Positions 42,378-51,198 of a stretch of DNA of 64,000 bases are shown one piece after another. Numbering within the stretch: position 1 is the first letter of the stretch; the number at the start of each line of letters is the position of its first letter. The stretch is from Janibacter anophelis NBRC 107843 (GTDB lineage: Bacteria; Actinomycetota; Actinomycetes; Actinomycetales; Dermatophilaceae): NCBI RefSeq assembly GCF_001570945.1, contig NZ_BCSQ01000006.1:1-64000 (forward strand), read 5' to 3'. The notes beneath the pieces are model-generated. The model was not told the origin of the DNA, searched no databases, and saw only the letters and a program-made list of their open reading frames with translations. Position numbers and translations under genes: made by a program.

Positions 42378-44147
42378 ATGGCCATCAGCAAAGTCCTCAT
42401 CGCGAACCGCGGCGAGATCGCCGTCCGCATCGCCCGTGCCTGCGCCGACGCCGGCGTCGGCTCCGTCGCCGTCTACGCCGAGCCCGACCGTGACGCCCTG
42501 CACGTCAAGGTCGCCGACGAGGCGTACGCGCTCGGCGGCCAGACCCCGGCGGACAGCTACCTGCTGCAGGACAAGCTGCTCCAGGTCGCCAAGGACTCCG
42601 GCGCCGACGCGGTCCACCCCGGCTACGGCTTCCTCGCGGAGAACGCCGACTTCGCCCAGGCCGTCCTCGACGCCGGGCTGATCTGGATCGGCCCGAGCCC
42701 GCAGGCCATCGACGCGCTGGGTGACAAGGCCAAGGCCAAGCACATCGCTGTCAAGGCCAACGCCCCGCTCGCTCCGGGCACCAACGACCCGGTCAAGGAC
42801 GCCGACGAGGTCGTCGCCCTTGCGGAGGAGTTCGGCCTGCCGATCGCCATCAAGGCCGTCTACGGCGGCGGCGGTCGCGGGCTCAAGGTCGCCTACACGA
42901 TGGAGGAGATCCCCGAGCTCTACGAGTCGGCCGTCCGCGAGGCCGTCACGGCCTTCGGCCGCGGCGAGTGCCTCGTCGAGAAGTTCCTCGACAAGCCACG
43001 CCACGTCGAGACCCAGTGCCTCGCCGACCAGCACGGCAACGTCGTCGTCGTCTCGACGCGTGACTGCTCGCTGCAGCGCCGCAACCAGAAGCTCGTCGAG
43101 GAGGCTCCCGCCCCCTTCCTCACCGAGGAGCAGCACGCCGAGCTCGTGCGCGCCTCCAAGGCGATCCTCAAGGAGGCCGGCTACGTCGGCGCCGGCACCT
43201 GCGAGTACCTCGTCGCCCAGGACGGCACGATCTCCTTCCTCGAGGTCAACACCCGCCTGCAGGTCGAGCACCCGGTCACCGAGGAGGTCACGGGCATCGA
43301 CCTCGTCCGCGAGATGCTGCGCATCGCCGATGGCGAGGAGCTCGGCTACGACGACCCGATCGCCCGTGGCCACTCCTTCGAGTTCCGCATCAACGGTGAG
43401 GACGCCGGACGCAACTTCATGCCCGCCCCCGGCACGGTCACCAAGATGCGCGTCCCGCACGGTCCCGGCGTCCGCTGGGACGCGGGCATCGAGGAGGGCG
43501 ACACCGTCGCCGGTGCCTTCGACTCGATGATCGCCAAGCTCATCGTCACCGGCGCCACCCGCGAGCAGGCGCTCGAGCGCTCCCGCCGTGCCCTCGACGA
43601 GCTCGTCGTCGACGGCATGCCGACGGTCATCCCCTTCCACCAGGCGATCGTCCGCGACCCGGCCTTCGCCCCGGAGGGTGACGCGCCCTTCTCCGTCTAC
43701 ACGCGGTGGATCGAGACCGAGTTCGACAACCAGATCGCCCCCTACGGCGGCGAGGTCGGCGAGGCGGCCGAGGACGAGGGCGAGCGCCAGAAGATCACCG
43801 TCGAGGTCGGCGGCAAGCGCCTCGAGGTCGTCCTGCCGGGCGGGCTCTCGCTCGGCGGTGGCGGCGGCGCCACGGCGAAGAAGAAGGCGCCCAAGCGCTC
43901 CGGTGGGGGTGGCGGCGGCGCCGCGGCCTCCGGCGACAGCCTCACCGCCCCCATGCAGGGCACGATCGTCAAGATCGCCGTCGAGGAGGGCCAGGAGGTC
44001 GCCGAGGGTGACCTGATCGTCGTCCTCGAGGCGATGAAGATGGAGCAGCCGATCAACGCCCACAAGGCCGGCACGATCAGCGGCCTGTCGGCCGAGGTCG
44101 GGGCCACCGTGAGCAACGGCGCGGTCCTCGCCGAGATCAAGGACTGA
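42378..44147 (+). CDS. accA3: Acyl-CoA carboxylase alpha subunit (biotin carboxylase plus carrier)
   Basis: 589 aa. Residues 1-450 form biotin carboxylase: [48 protein letters not shown] (ATP-grasp Gly loop), [19 protein letters not shown] and [20 protein letters not shown] Gly/Ala-rich linker leads to the biotinyl domain, with the biotinylated Lys in [14 protein letters not shown] near the end. It is the shared alpha subunit for the PccB-AccE complex and perhaps for the LiuR-linked beta subunit. Placement and length match AccA3 of mycobacteria. Leaderless ATG; followed after 2 bases by the transporter gene. Confidence 0.96.
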   Translation: MAISKVLIANRGEIAVRIARACADAGVGSVAVYAEPDRDALHVKVADEAYALGGQTPADSYLLQDKLLQVAKDSGADAVHPGYGFLAENADFAQAVLDAGLIWIGPSPQAIDALGDKAKAKHIAVKANAPLAPGTNDPVKDADEVVALAEEFGLPIAIKAVYGGGGRGLKVAYTMEEIPELYESAVREAVTAFGRGECLVEKFLDKPRHVETQCLADQHGNVVVVSTRDCSLQRRNQKLVEEAPAPFLTEEQHAELVRASKAILKEAGYVGAGTCEYLVAQDGTISFLEVNTRLQVEHPVTEEVTGIDLVREMLRIADGEELGYDDPIARGHSFEFRINGEDAGRNFMPAPGTVTKMRVPHGPGVRWDAGIEEGDTVAGAFDSMIAKLIVTGATREQALERSRRALDELVVDGMPTVIPFHQAIVRDPAFAPEGDAPFSVYTRWIETEFDNQIAPYGGEVGEAAEDEGERQKITVEVGGKRLEVVLPGGLSLGGGGGATAKKKAPKRSGGGGGGAAASGDSLTAPMQGTIVKIAVEEGQEVAEGDLIVVLEAMKMEQPINAHKAGTISGLSAEVGATVSNGAVLAEIKD

Positions 44148-44152
44148 CGATC
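44139..44152 (+). promoter_or_regulatory. Ribosome binding site in front of an ATC start
   Basis: AAGGA (44139-44143), spacer CTGACG, then ATC 44150. No ATG, GTG or TTG exists in this frame before the first transmembrane helix. Confidence 0.6.
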
Positions 44153-46153
44153 TCCAGCGACACCACCACCGACGACGCCCCCGTCGCGCCCGCCCGGCGC
44201 AGCGGGGGCGTCGTCGTCGCCGTCCTCGCCCTGTGCGGCACCGTCGTCTCGCTCCAGCAGACGATGGTGCTGCCGCTCGTGCCGGACCTGCCCGACCTCA
44301 TCGGCACCACCGCCGGCAATGCCTCGTGGATGGTGACCGCGACCCTCGTCGCCGGCGCCGTCGCCACCCCGGTCATCTCCCGCATGGCCGACATGTACGG
44401 CAAGCGCCGGATGATCCTCGTGACGCTGGGCATCGTCGCGCTCGGCGCGCTCGTCGGCGGGTTCGCGACGTCGCTGCCCTTCCTCATCCTCGCCCGCGCC
44501 CTCCAGGGCATCGGCATGGCCCTCGTGCCCGTCGGCATCGCGACGATGCGCGACGAGCTCGAGCCCGATCAGGTGCCGCTCGCCGTCGCTCTGATGAGCG
44601 CCACCCTGGCCATCGGCGCCGGGGTCGGCCTGCCCCTCGGGGGCTACCTGGCGCAGGTCGTCGACTGGCACGCGGTGCTGTGGCTCCCGGGCGTCCTCGC
44701 GCTCGTCATGGTCGGGCTCGTCATCGCGACGGTCTCGGAGTCGAGCGTGCGCACACCCGGCGCCTTCGACGTGCGGGGCGCGACGCTGCTCAGCCTGGCC
44801 CTCGTCCTCGTGCTGCTGTCGGTCTCCAAGGGCTCCGACTGGGGCTGGACCGACGCCCGCACGCTCGGCTGCCTCGCCGCCGGTGCGGCGCTGCTCGCGG
44901 TCTTCGTCCCGCTGGAGCTGCGCATCCCCAATCCGCTCGTCGACATCCGCACCGCGGCCCAGCCGGTCGTCATGTCGGCCAACACGATCTCGCTGCTCAT
45001 GGGCTTCGCGATGTTCGTCAACATGCTCGTCTCGACCCAGCTGCTGCAGACCCCGACCGACACCGGGTACGGCCTCGGTCTCGACGCGCTGCACGCCGGG
45101 CTGTGGATGGCACCGTCCGCCGTCGCCTTCGGTCTGCTCGCGCCGGTGTCGGGGTGGGTCACCCGCCGCTTCGGCCCCGAGCCGGCCATCGCCGCCGGCG
45201 GCCTGATCATGGCCGTCTCCTACCTCGCCCGCATCCCGTTCAGCGACACGATCGCGCTCGTCGTCGTCGGCACCATCACGGTGACCATCGGCACGGCGCT
45301 GGCCTACTCGGCGCTGCCGACCCTCATCATGCGCTCGGTGCCCGTCACCGAGACCGCCGCGGCCAACGGGCTCAACACCCTCCTGCGCTCGGTCGGCACC
45401 TCGAGCGCCAGCGCGGTCACGGCTGCGGTCCTCGCGGCGACGATCACGGCGAGCGGCTTCCCGACCTACGGCGGGCTCGCGACGACCTTCGTCCTCGCCG
45501 CCGTCGCCTCCGCCGTCTCGGTCGGCCTCATCATCCCCTTCGCCCGGCAGCGCTTCGCCGAGGGCGAGACGCAGCCGACCGAGCGCCTGACCGCTGACCA
45601 CGTCGTGCGAGGCCGGGTCGTCGACGCGAAGGGGGACGGCATCGCCGGCGCGGTCGTCACCGTCATGGGCGGGCGAGGCAGCCACGTCGACTGGTCGCAC
45701 ACCGACTCCGCCGGCGACTTCAGCGTCGCGACCGCCGGGCCCATGCGGCACCTCTTCGTCGCGACCGCACCCGGCTGGTCACCGGCCTCGGCCTACGTCG
45801 ACCTCACCGACAACCGCACCATCGCGCCCTTCGTCATGAGCGAACGCGCCACGGTCATCGGCCGGGTCACCGACCACGACCAGCGTCCCGTGCCCGACGC
45901 GTCCGTCGTCATCACCCGACGCTCGGGTGGGTCGGTGTCGTGGGTGCGCACGGACACCGAGGGGCAGTACTCGCTGCCGCTGCCCAAGGAGGGCGTCTAC
46001 GACCTCACGGCGGTCGACCGCACCAGCGGCGCGACGACGAGCCGGATCCTCATGTCGGGTGGACGCTCGGTGAGCGCCGACCTGCAGCTGGATCAGCCGG
46101 GCAGCTTGCCCTCGCCGGTCGACGCCGACCCGGCGTCGGGCGTGCCGGACTGA
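44150..46153 (+). CDS. MFS drug-resistance (DHA2) transporter with two C-terminal carboxypeptidase-regulatory-like domains
   Basis: 667 aa if started at ATC 44150. The first helix (VVVAVLALCGTVVSLQQTMVLPLVPDL) begins well before the first in-frame ATG (44264), so translation must start upstream; AAGGA stands 6 bases before an ATC where an ATG would be expected. Residues about 20-475 hold 14 membrane segments with motif A SRMADMYGKRRMI. Residues about 485-640 hold two carboxypeptidase regulatory-like beta domains (VVRGRVVDAKGDGIAGAVVTV; VIGRVTDHDQRPVPDASVVI). Substrate unknown. It follows accA3 by 2 bases, and its end overlaps the MT0933-like gene by 61 bp. Confidence 0.8.
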   Translation: MSSDTTTDDAPVAPARRSGGVVVAVLALCGTVVSLQQTMVLPLVPDLPDLIGTTAGNASWMVTATLVAGAVATPVISRMADMYGKRRMILVTLGIVALGALVGGFATSLPFLILARALQGIGMALVPVGIATMRDELEPDQVPLAVALMSATLAIGAGVGLPLGGYLAQVVDWHAVLWLPGVLALVMVGLVIATVSESSVRTPGAFDVRGATLLSLALVLVLLSVSKGSDWGWTDARTLGCLAAGAALLAVFVPLELRIPNPLVDIRTAAQPVVMSANTISLLMGFAMFVNMLVSTQLLQTPTDTGYGLGLDALHAGLWMAPSAVAFGLLAPVSGWVTRRFGPEPAIAAGGLIMAVSYLARIPFSDTIALVVVGTITVTIGTALAYSALPTLIMRSVPVTETAAANGLNTLLRSVGTSSASAVTAAVLAATITASGFPTYGGLATTFVLAAVASAVSVGLIIPFARQRFAEGETQPTERLTADHVVRGRVVDAKGDGIAGAVVTVMGGRGSHVDWSHTDSAGDFSVATAGPMRHLFVATAPGWSPASAYVDLTDNRTIAPFVMSERATVIGRVTDHDQRPVPDASVVITRRSGGSVSWVRTDTEGQYSLPLPKEGVYDLTAVDRTSGATTSRILMSGGRSVSADLQLDQPGSLPSPVDADPASGVPD

Positions 46154-46506
46154 CCGGACTCCGGTACCGGCACGCGGGTCGGCTCCTGGGGCTGCGACGG
46201 TGGCTGCGGCCGGTCCGGCGGCTCCGGCGACCGGGGCTCCTGCGGCGGGGCGGGCTCGGTCGGCTCCGACGGGGTCGGCTGCGAGTCCTGCGGCTCCCCC
46301 TTCGTCTCCTCCGGCAGGCCGAGCGTGTCCTCGACGAAGTCGCCGGCCTTGTCGATCATCGACTCGAACTTGCCGCCCGTCCGCTGGTTGACCGCGTCCT
46401 GCACCTTGTCGATCGCGCTGCGCGCCTGGTCCGGGTGCTCGCGGGCCGCGTCACGGGCCTTGTCGACGTACTCGCCGCCGTTGAACTTCTGGGGCTGGTC
46501 ACTCAT
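46093..46506 (-). CDS. MT0933-like 'antitoxin' family small protein
   Basis: 137 aa. The N-terminal 60 residues (DKARDAAREHPDQARSAIDKVQDAVNQRTGG and FESMIDKAGDFVEDTLG) match the actinobacterial MT0933 antitoxin family, an amphipathic helical protein; the rest is a Pro/Glu/Ser-rich disordered tail. No toxin gene is adjacent, so a toxin-antitoxin role is doubtful. AGGAG lies 6 bases before the ATG. Its last 61 bases overlap the transporter gene tail to tail. CGAAGGGGG (reverse, 46296) encodes TKGEP. Confidence 0.78.
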   Translation of the reverse strand: MSDQPQKFNGGEYVDKARDAAREHPDQARSAIDKVQDAVNQRTGGKFESMIDKAGDFVEDTLGLPEETKGEPQDSQPTPSEPTEPAPPQEPRSPEPPDRPQPPSQPQEPTRVPVPESGQSGTPDAGSASTGEGKLPG

Positions 46507-46565
46507 GTCGTGCTCCTCGCTCCGGGGTTCGACTCCTGCGGATCGACCCTAGCGCGGCACGACCC

Positions 46566-47981
46566 TCACTCGCCGTGCAACGGGTGGAGCCGTCGGGCCG
46601 CCTCCGCGAGCGTGCCGGTGAGCGAGGGGTAGACGGTGAAGGTCGAGGCGACCTGGTCGACGGACAGCCGATTTTGCACCGCGATGGCCACGGGGAAGAT
46701 CAGCTCCGAGGCCCGCGGCGCGACGACGACACCGCCGAGCAGCGTGCCCGTGCCGCGGTAGGAGAAGAGCTTGACGAAGCCCTCCTCGATGCCGAGCATC
46801 TTGGCCCGCGCGTTGCGCGAGAGCGGCATCATCACGGCCTCGACGTCCGGGTTGTCCGCCGCGTCCCGGGCGCTCATGCCGACGGTCGCGATCTCCGGGT
46901 CGGTGAAGACATTGGCCGAGACCGCCGAGAGACGAAGGGGGGTCACCGCGTCGCCGAGGGCGTGCGCCATCGCGGTGCGCCCCTGCATGGCAGCCACGGA
47001 CGCGAGCGCGAAGACCCCGGTGCAGTCACCCGCCGCGTAGATCCCGCGCACCGTGGTCCGCGAGACCCGGTCGGTGACGATGTGCCCGGACTCGCTGAGC
47101 TCGACCCCGACCTCCTCGAGGCCGATGCCGCCCGTGTTGGGCACGGCACCGACGGCGATGAGCACGTGGCTGCCCTCGACCTCGCGGCCGTCCTCGAGCG
47201 TCACGACGACGCCCTCGCCGCGGCGCTCGGCCGAGGCCATGCGTGAGCGGTTGAGCACGGTCATGCCACGTCGGCGGAAGACGTCCTCGATGACGGCGGC
47301 GGCGTCCTGGTCCTCCCCCGGCAGCACGAGGTCGCGCGAGGAGATGAGGGTGACGTCGGTGCCGAGCCCGAGGTATGCCTGCGCGAGCTCGGCGCCCGTG
47401 ACACCGGAGCCGACGACGATGAGCTTGTCCGGGATCTCGGGCAGGGCGTAGATCTGCTGCCAGGTGAGGATCCGCTCCCCGTCGGGCTGCGCGGTGGGCA
47501 GCACGCGCGGGGTGGCGCCGGTGCTCACGAGGACGACGTCGGCGTGCAGGGTCTCGGTGGTCCCCCCTTCGCCCTCGACGACGACCTCGCTCGCCGAGGT
47601 GAGCCGACCGGTGCCCGGGACCACCCGGACGCCGACCTCGAGCAGCCGGGCGGTGATGTCTTGCGACTGCGCCGCGGCCAGGGCCAGGACACGGCGGTTG
47701 ATCGCGTCGAGCTCGGCGACGGTCTCGGTCGCGACATCACCCTCGTGGTCCTCGAGGTGGACACCCAGCTCCGACGCCGTCTCGATCCCCCCGAGGTAGT
47801 CGGCGGTCGCGATGAGGGTCTTGCTCGGGACGCAGTCGGTGAGCACCGCGGCGCCGCCGATGCCGTCCCGGTCGACGACGGAGACGTCGGCACCCAGGTG
47901 GGCGGCGACGAGCGCCGCCTCGTAGCCACCGGGACCGCCGCCGAGGATCACAACTGAGCTGGTTCGTGTCACGACACCCAT
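46566..47981 (-). CDS. lpdA: NAD(P)H-quinone dehydrogenase, LpdA type
   Basis: 471-aa flavoprotein of the disulfide reductase fold. FAD motif VVILGGGPGGYEAALVAAHLG, NAD motif LIVVGSGVTGAELAQAYLG, GIYAAGDCTG and C-terminal dimer domain. The redox site reads GGAAVLTDCVPSKTL: the first Cys of the usual CxxxxC is Ala, so disulfide chemistry is impossible. M. tuberculosis LpdA (Rv3303c), which also lacks that Cys, reduces quinones. It lies beside the PNP gene as in mycobacteria. ATG 47981 has AAGGG 7 bases upstream; GTG 47972 is an alternative. Confidence 0.9.
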   Translation of the reverse strand: MGVVTRTSSVVILGGGPGGYEAALVAAHLGADVSVVDRDGIGGAAVLTDCVPSKTLIATADYLGGIETASELGVHLEDHEGDVATETVAELDAINRRVLALAAAQSQDITARLLEVGVRVVPGTGRLTSASEVVVEGEGGTTETLHADVVLVSTGATPRVLPTAQPDGERILTWQQIYALPEIPDKLIVVGSGVTGAELAQAYLGLGTDVTLISSRDLVLPGEDQDAAAVIEDVFRRRGMTVLNRSRMASAERRGEGVVVTLEDGREVEGSHVLIAVGAVPNTGGIGLEEVGVELSESGHIVTDRVSRTTVRGIYAAGDCTGVFALASVAAMQGRTAMAHALGDAVTPLRLSAVSANVFTDPEIATVGMSARDAADNPDVEAVMMPLSRNARAKMLGIEEGFVKLFSYRGTGTLLGGVVVAPRASELIFPVAIAVQNRLSVDQVASTFTVYPSLTGTLAEAARRLHPLHGE

Positions 47982-47994
47982 CCAACCACCCTTG

Positions 47995-48000
47995 TAGATT
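47995..48000 (+). promoter_or_regulatory. -10 box (TAGATT) of the PNP gene
   Basis: TAGATT ends 6 bases before GTG 48007; no Shine-Dalgarno sequence. Divergent from lpdA. Confidence 0.6.
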
Positions 48001-48006
48001 GCGCCT

Positions 48007-48825
48007 GTGACCGAGCACACCGACAGCCAGGACCCCTTCGCCCTCGCCCGTGACGCCGCGGCGGTGATCGCCGAGCGCACCGGCGCGCCCACCCACGACG
48101 TCGCGCTCGTCCTCGGGTCGGGCTGGGGCCAGACCGCCGACCTCGTCGGGGAGACCCTCGCCACCGTCGAGCAGGCCGAGATCCCCGGATTCGCGGCCGC
48201 GGCCGTCGCCGGCCACTCGGGGCAGTTGCGCTCCATCGACATCACCGGGTCGGGCGGGCGCGCGCTCGTCTTCGGCACCCGGACGCACTACTACGAAGGG
48301 CGGGGCGTGCGCTCCGTCGTCCACGCCGTGCGCACCGCGGCCGCGGCCGGCTGCCGGGCCATCGTCCTCACCAACGGGTGCGGCGGACTGCGGCCCGAGT
48401 GGGGGCCGGGGACGCCCGTCCTCATCAGCGACCACATCAACCTCACGGCGACCTCACCGGTCGAGGGCGCCAACTTCGTCGACCTCACCGACCTCTACTC
48501 CCCCAGGCTCCGGGCACTCGCCCGCGAGGTCGACCCGGGCCTCGACGAGGGCGTGTACGCCCAGTTCCGCGGGCCGCACTACGAGACGCCCGCAGAGGTG
48601 CGCATGGCCGGGATCCTCGGCGCCGACCTCGTCGGCATGAGCACGACCCTCGAGGCGATCGCCGCCCGCGAGGCCGGGCTCGAGGTCCTGGGCATCTCAC
48701 TCGTCACCAACGCCGCGGCCGGCATCAGCGAGACGCCGCTCGCCCACGACGAGGTCGTCGCCGCCGGGCAGGCCGCCGCCGAGCGCTGCGGGACCCTCCT
48801 GGCCAGCATCGTCGGGCGCATCTGA
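48007..48825 (+). CDS. punA: Purine-nucleoside phosphorylase (trimeric type)
   Basis: 272 aa. Cleaves purine (deoxy)nucleosides with phosphate to base and (deoxy)ribose-1-phosphate. Blocks of the trimeric, mammalian-like class: VLGSGWG (phosphate loop), [48 protein letters not shown] and LVTNAAAG with the purine-site Asn. The M. tuberculosis homologue in the same place is called deoD. GTG 48007 is leaderless, and the next gene's ATG overlaps its stop. Confidence 0.95.
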   Translation: MTEHTDSQDPFALARDAAAVIAERTGAPTHDVALVLGSGWGQTADLVGETLATVEQAEIPGFAAAAVAGHSGQLRSIDITGSGGRALVFGTRTHYYEGRGVRSVVHAVRTAAAAGCRAIVLTNGCGGLRPEWGPGTPVLISDHINLTATSPVEGANFVDLTDLYSPRLRALAREVDPGLDEGVYAQFRGPHYETPAEVRMAGILGADLVGMSTTLEAIAAREAGLEVLGISLVTNAAAGISETPLAHDEVVAAGQAAAERCGTLLASIVGRI

Positions 48826-50561
48826 TGACCGAGTACGCCGGCCACCACGCGACGGACGAGGTCCCCGACGACCTCGTCGCCGCGGCCCGCGAGTGGGCCG
48901 CCGACGACCCCGACCCGGTGACCCGCGCCGAGCTGGAGGAGGTCGTCGCAGCTGCCGACGGGGGCGACTCCGACGCTGTCGCCGACCTCACCGACCGCTT
49001 CGCCGGGCTGCTCCAGTTCGGCACTGCCGGCCTGCGCGGCGCCCTCGGCGCCGGCCCCAACCGGATGAACCGCGCCGTCGTCATCCGGGCCGCCGCGGGC
49101 CTGGTGGCCCACCTCAAGACGCTGCGCGACTCCCCCCTTCGAGGCTCCTCCGTCGCACCTCGGGACGGCGCCTTCGTCGTCATCGGGCGGGACGCCCGGC
49201 ACAACTCCGACGTCTTCGCCGAGGACACCGCGGCCGTCGTCACGGCCGCGGGCGGACGGGCGGTCCTGCTGCCCGAGCCGCTGCCGACGCCGGTGCTGGC
49301 CTTCGCGATCCGGCACCTGGGGGCCGACGCGGGCGTCATGGTGACCGCGAGCCACAACCCGCCGCAGGACAACGGCTACAAGGTCTACCTCGGTGACGGC
49401 AGCCAGATCGTGCCGCCGAGCGACGCGCAGATCGCCGATCAGATCTCCCGTGTCGCGACCGTCGCCTCGGTCCCGCGGGCGGAGTCCGGGTGGGAGGTCG
49501 CCGGCGACGAGGTGCTCGAGGCCTATCTCGACGCGGTCTCCGGTGTCGTGGGTCTCGACACCCCGCGCGACGTGACCGTGCTGCACACCGCGCTGCACGG
49601 CGTGGGTGACGGGACGGTCGAGCAGGCCTTCGTCCGCGCCGGCTTCGCCGCGCCCGCCAAGGTGGACTCGCAGGCGGCCCCGGACCCGGACTTCCCGACC
49701 GTCGCCTTCCCCAACCCCGAGGAGGACGGCGCGCTCGACGCCGCCCTGGCCGCGGCCCGCGAGAGCAAGCCCGACCTCGTCATCGCCAACGACCCGGACG
49801 CCGACCGCTGCGCCGTGGCGGTCCCCGCCCCGGTCGCCGACGGCGGATACCGGCTGTTGCGCGGCGACGAGCTCGGCGCGCTGCTCGCCTCGCACCTCAT
49901 CATGCGCGGGGTGCCCGAGGGCGGACGGATGGCCAACTCCATCGTCTCCTCGCGGCTGCTCGCCGCGATGTGCCGCCAGTCCGGAGTGGCGCACGAGGAG
50001 ACGCTCACCGGCTTCAAGTGGATCGCCCGCGTCGAGGGCCTGCACTACGGCTACGAGGAGGCGCTCGGCTACTGCGTCGCCCCCGACCTCGTGCGGGACA
50101 AGGACGGCGTCTCGGCCGCGCTCGTCATCGCCGAGCTCACCGCGATCCTCAAGGGCGAAGGGAGGACCCTCCAGTCCGTGCTCGACGACCTGCACACGCA
50201 GCTCGGCGTGCACCAGACCGACGCCTTCTCCATCCGTGTGGAGGACCTGGCCGACATCGACCGGATCATGGAACGGCTGCGGGCCACCCCGCCCACCGAG
50301 ATCGCCGGATCGGAGGTGGCCACGGCCGAGGACCTCAGCGCGGGCGCGGGTGGACTCCCGCCGACCGACGGACTGCGGTACTTCCTCGCGGACGACTCGC
50401 GGGTCATCGTGCGCCCCTCGGGCACCGAGCCGAAGCTCAAGGTCTACCTCGAGGTCGTCGAGCCCGTCGCCGGCGCCGAGGACCTGGCCGCTGCCCGCGG
50501 TCGGGCCGCAGAGCGGTTGGCCGCGGTACGCACCGCCATGGAGGGGCTCACCGCCCTCTAG
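48825..50561 (+). CDS. pmmB: Phosphopentomutase/phosphomannomutase (PmmB family)
   Basis: 578-aa alpha-D-phosphohexomutase. Catalytic Ser in VMVTASHNPPQDNGYKVY, metal loop IANDPDADRCAVAV, sugar loop EEALGYCV, phosphate loop IVRPSGTEPKLKVYLE. Coupling to the PNP gene (TGATG overlap) suggests it converts (deoxy)ribose-1-phosphate to the 5-phosphate, feeding DeoC. The same pair occurs as deoD-pmmB in M. tuberculosis. The in-frame Leu codon CTT in a CCCCCCTTCG word (49132) is unusual for this genome. Confidence 0.9.
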   Translation: MTEYAGHHATDEVPDDLVAAAREWAADDPDPVTRAELEEVVAAADGGDSDAVADLTDRFAGLLQFGTAGLRGALGAGPNRMNRAVVIRAAAGLVAHLKTLRDSPLRGSSVAPRDGAFVVIGRDARHNSDVFAEDTAAVVTAAGGRAVLLPEPLPTPVLAFAIRHLGADAGVMVTASHNPPQDNGYKVYLGDGSQIVPPSDAQIADQISRVATVASVPRAESGWEVAGDEVLEAYLDAVSGVVGLDTPRDVTVLHTALHGVGDGTVEQAFVRAGFAAPAKVDSQAAPDPDFPTVAFPNPEEDGALDAALAAARESKPDLVIANDPDADRCAVAVPAPVADGGYRLLRGDELGALLASHLIMRGVPEGGRMANSIVSSRLLAAMCRQSGVAHEETLTGFKWIARVEGLHYGYEEALGYCVAPDLVRDKDGVSAALVIAELTAILKGEGRTLQSVLDDLHTQLGVHQTDAFSIRVEDLADIDRIMERLRATPPTEIAGSEVATAEDLSAGAGGLPPTDGLRYFLADDSRVIVRPSGTEPKLKVYLEVVEPVAGAEDLAAARGRAAERLAAVRTAMEGLTAL

Positions 50562-50564
50562 ACT
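50559..50564 (+). promoter_or_regulatory. -10 box (TAGACT) overlapping the pmmB stop
   Basis: TAGACT ends 8 bases before GTG 50573 and includes the TAG stop of pmmB. Confidence 0.5.
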
Positions 50565-50572
50565 CTCCCTTC

Positions 50573-51190
50573 GTGTCGACGCCTGCCCAGCCCCTCCCCT
50601 CCGGCCGGGTCGTCGTCCTCGCCGGGCCGAGCGGTTCGGGCAAGTCGCGTCTCGCCGGTCGCCTGCACCGGCGCCACGGGTGGCCGGTCGTGCGGCTCGA
50701 CGACTTCTACAAGGACGCGGACGCGCCCGACCTGCCCCGCAGCGAGGAGCTCGGGATGGTCGACTGGGACCACCCCGACAGCTGGGACGAGGACGCTGCC
50801 ATCGCCTCCCTGCGCCAGCTGCTCGGGACGGGGACGGCGTCGATGCCGGTCTACGACATCAGCGTCTCCCGCGCGACCGGCACGCACACCGTCACCGCTC
50901 GCCCGGACGACCTGGTCATCGCGGAGGGGATCTTCGCCGCCGAGGCCATCCCGGCGCTGCGCGACGCGGGCCTGCTCCACTCGGCGTGGTGCATCCGCCA
51001 CCACCGGATGAAGACCTTCGTGCTGAGGCTGCTGCGCGACCTCAAGGAGCGCCGCAAGCCGCCGCTGACACTCGTGCACCGCGGCTGGGTGCTCATGCGC
51101 GACGAACCCCGTGTCGTCGCCCGACACGTGGAGCTCGGCGCCCGCTGCGCCACCCCGCACGAGGCCGAGCGCGAGCTCGCCCCGGCCTGA
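50573..51190 (+). CDS. Uridine kinase-like P-loop NTPase
   Basis: 205 aa. P-loop VVVLAGPSGSGKSRLAGRL, VVRLDDFYKDADAPDLP (Udk-type DDFY motif), WDHPDSWD and VIAEGIFAAEA. Uridine kinase phosphorylates uridine and cytidine to the monophosphates; the fold and setting within a nucleoside salvage region fit, but the protein is more divergent than standard Udk. GTG 50573 has a -10 box 8 bases upstream, and CTCCCTTCG, a variant of the window's 9-mer, fills the gap. Confidence 0.8.
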   Translation: MSTPAQPLPSGRVVVLAGPSGSGKSRLAGRLHRRHGWPVVRLDDFYKDADAPDLPRSEELGMVDWDHPDSWDEDAAIASLRQLLGTGTASMPVYDISVSRATGTHTVTARPDDLVIAEGIFAAEAIPALRDAGLLHSAWCIRHHRMKTFVLRLLRDLKERRKPPLTLVHRGWVLMRDEPRVVARHVELGARCATPHEAERELAPA

Positions 51191-51198
51191 GCGCGCCG

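Noticed and set aside
44264-46153. Starting the MFS transporter at ATG 44264
   Set aside because: This would remove the first membrane helix, and no ribosome binding site precedes that ATG.
46093-46506. A toxin-antitoxin locus, from the MT0933-like antitoxin name
   Set aside because: No small toxin gene is adjacent; neighbours are a transporter and lpdA. The family name alone is not evidence.
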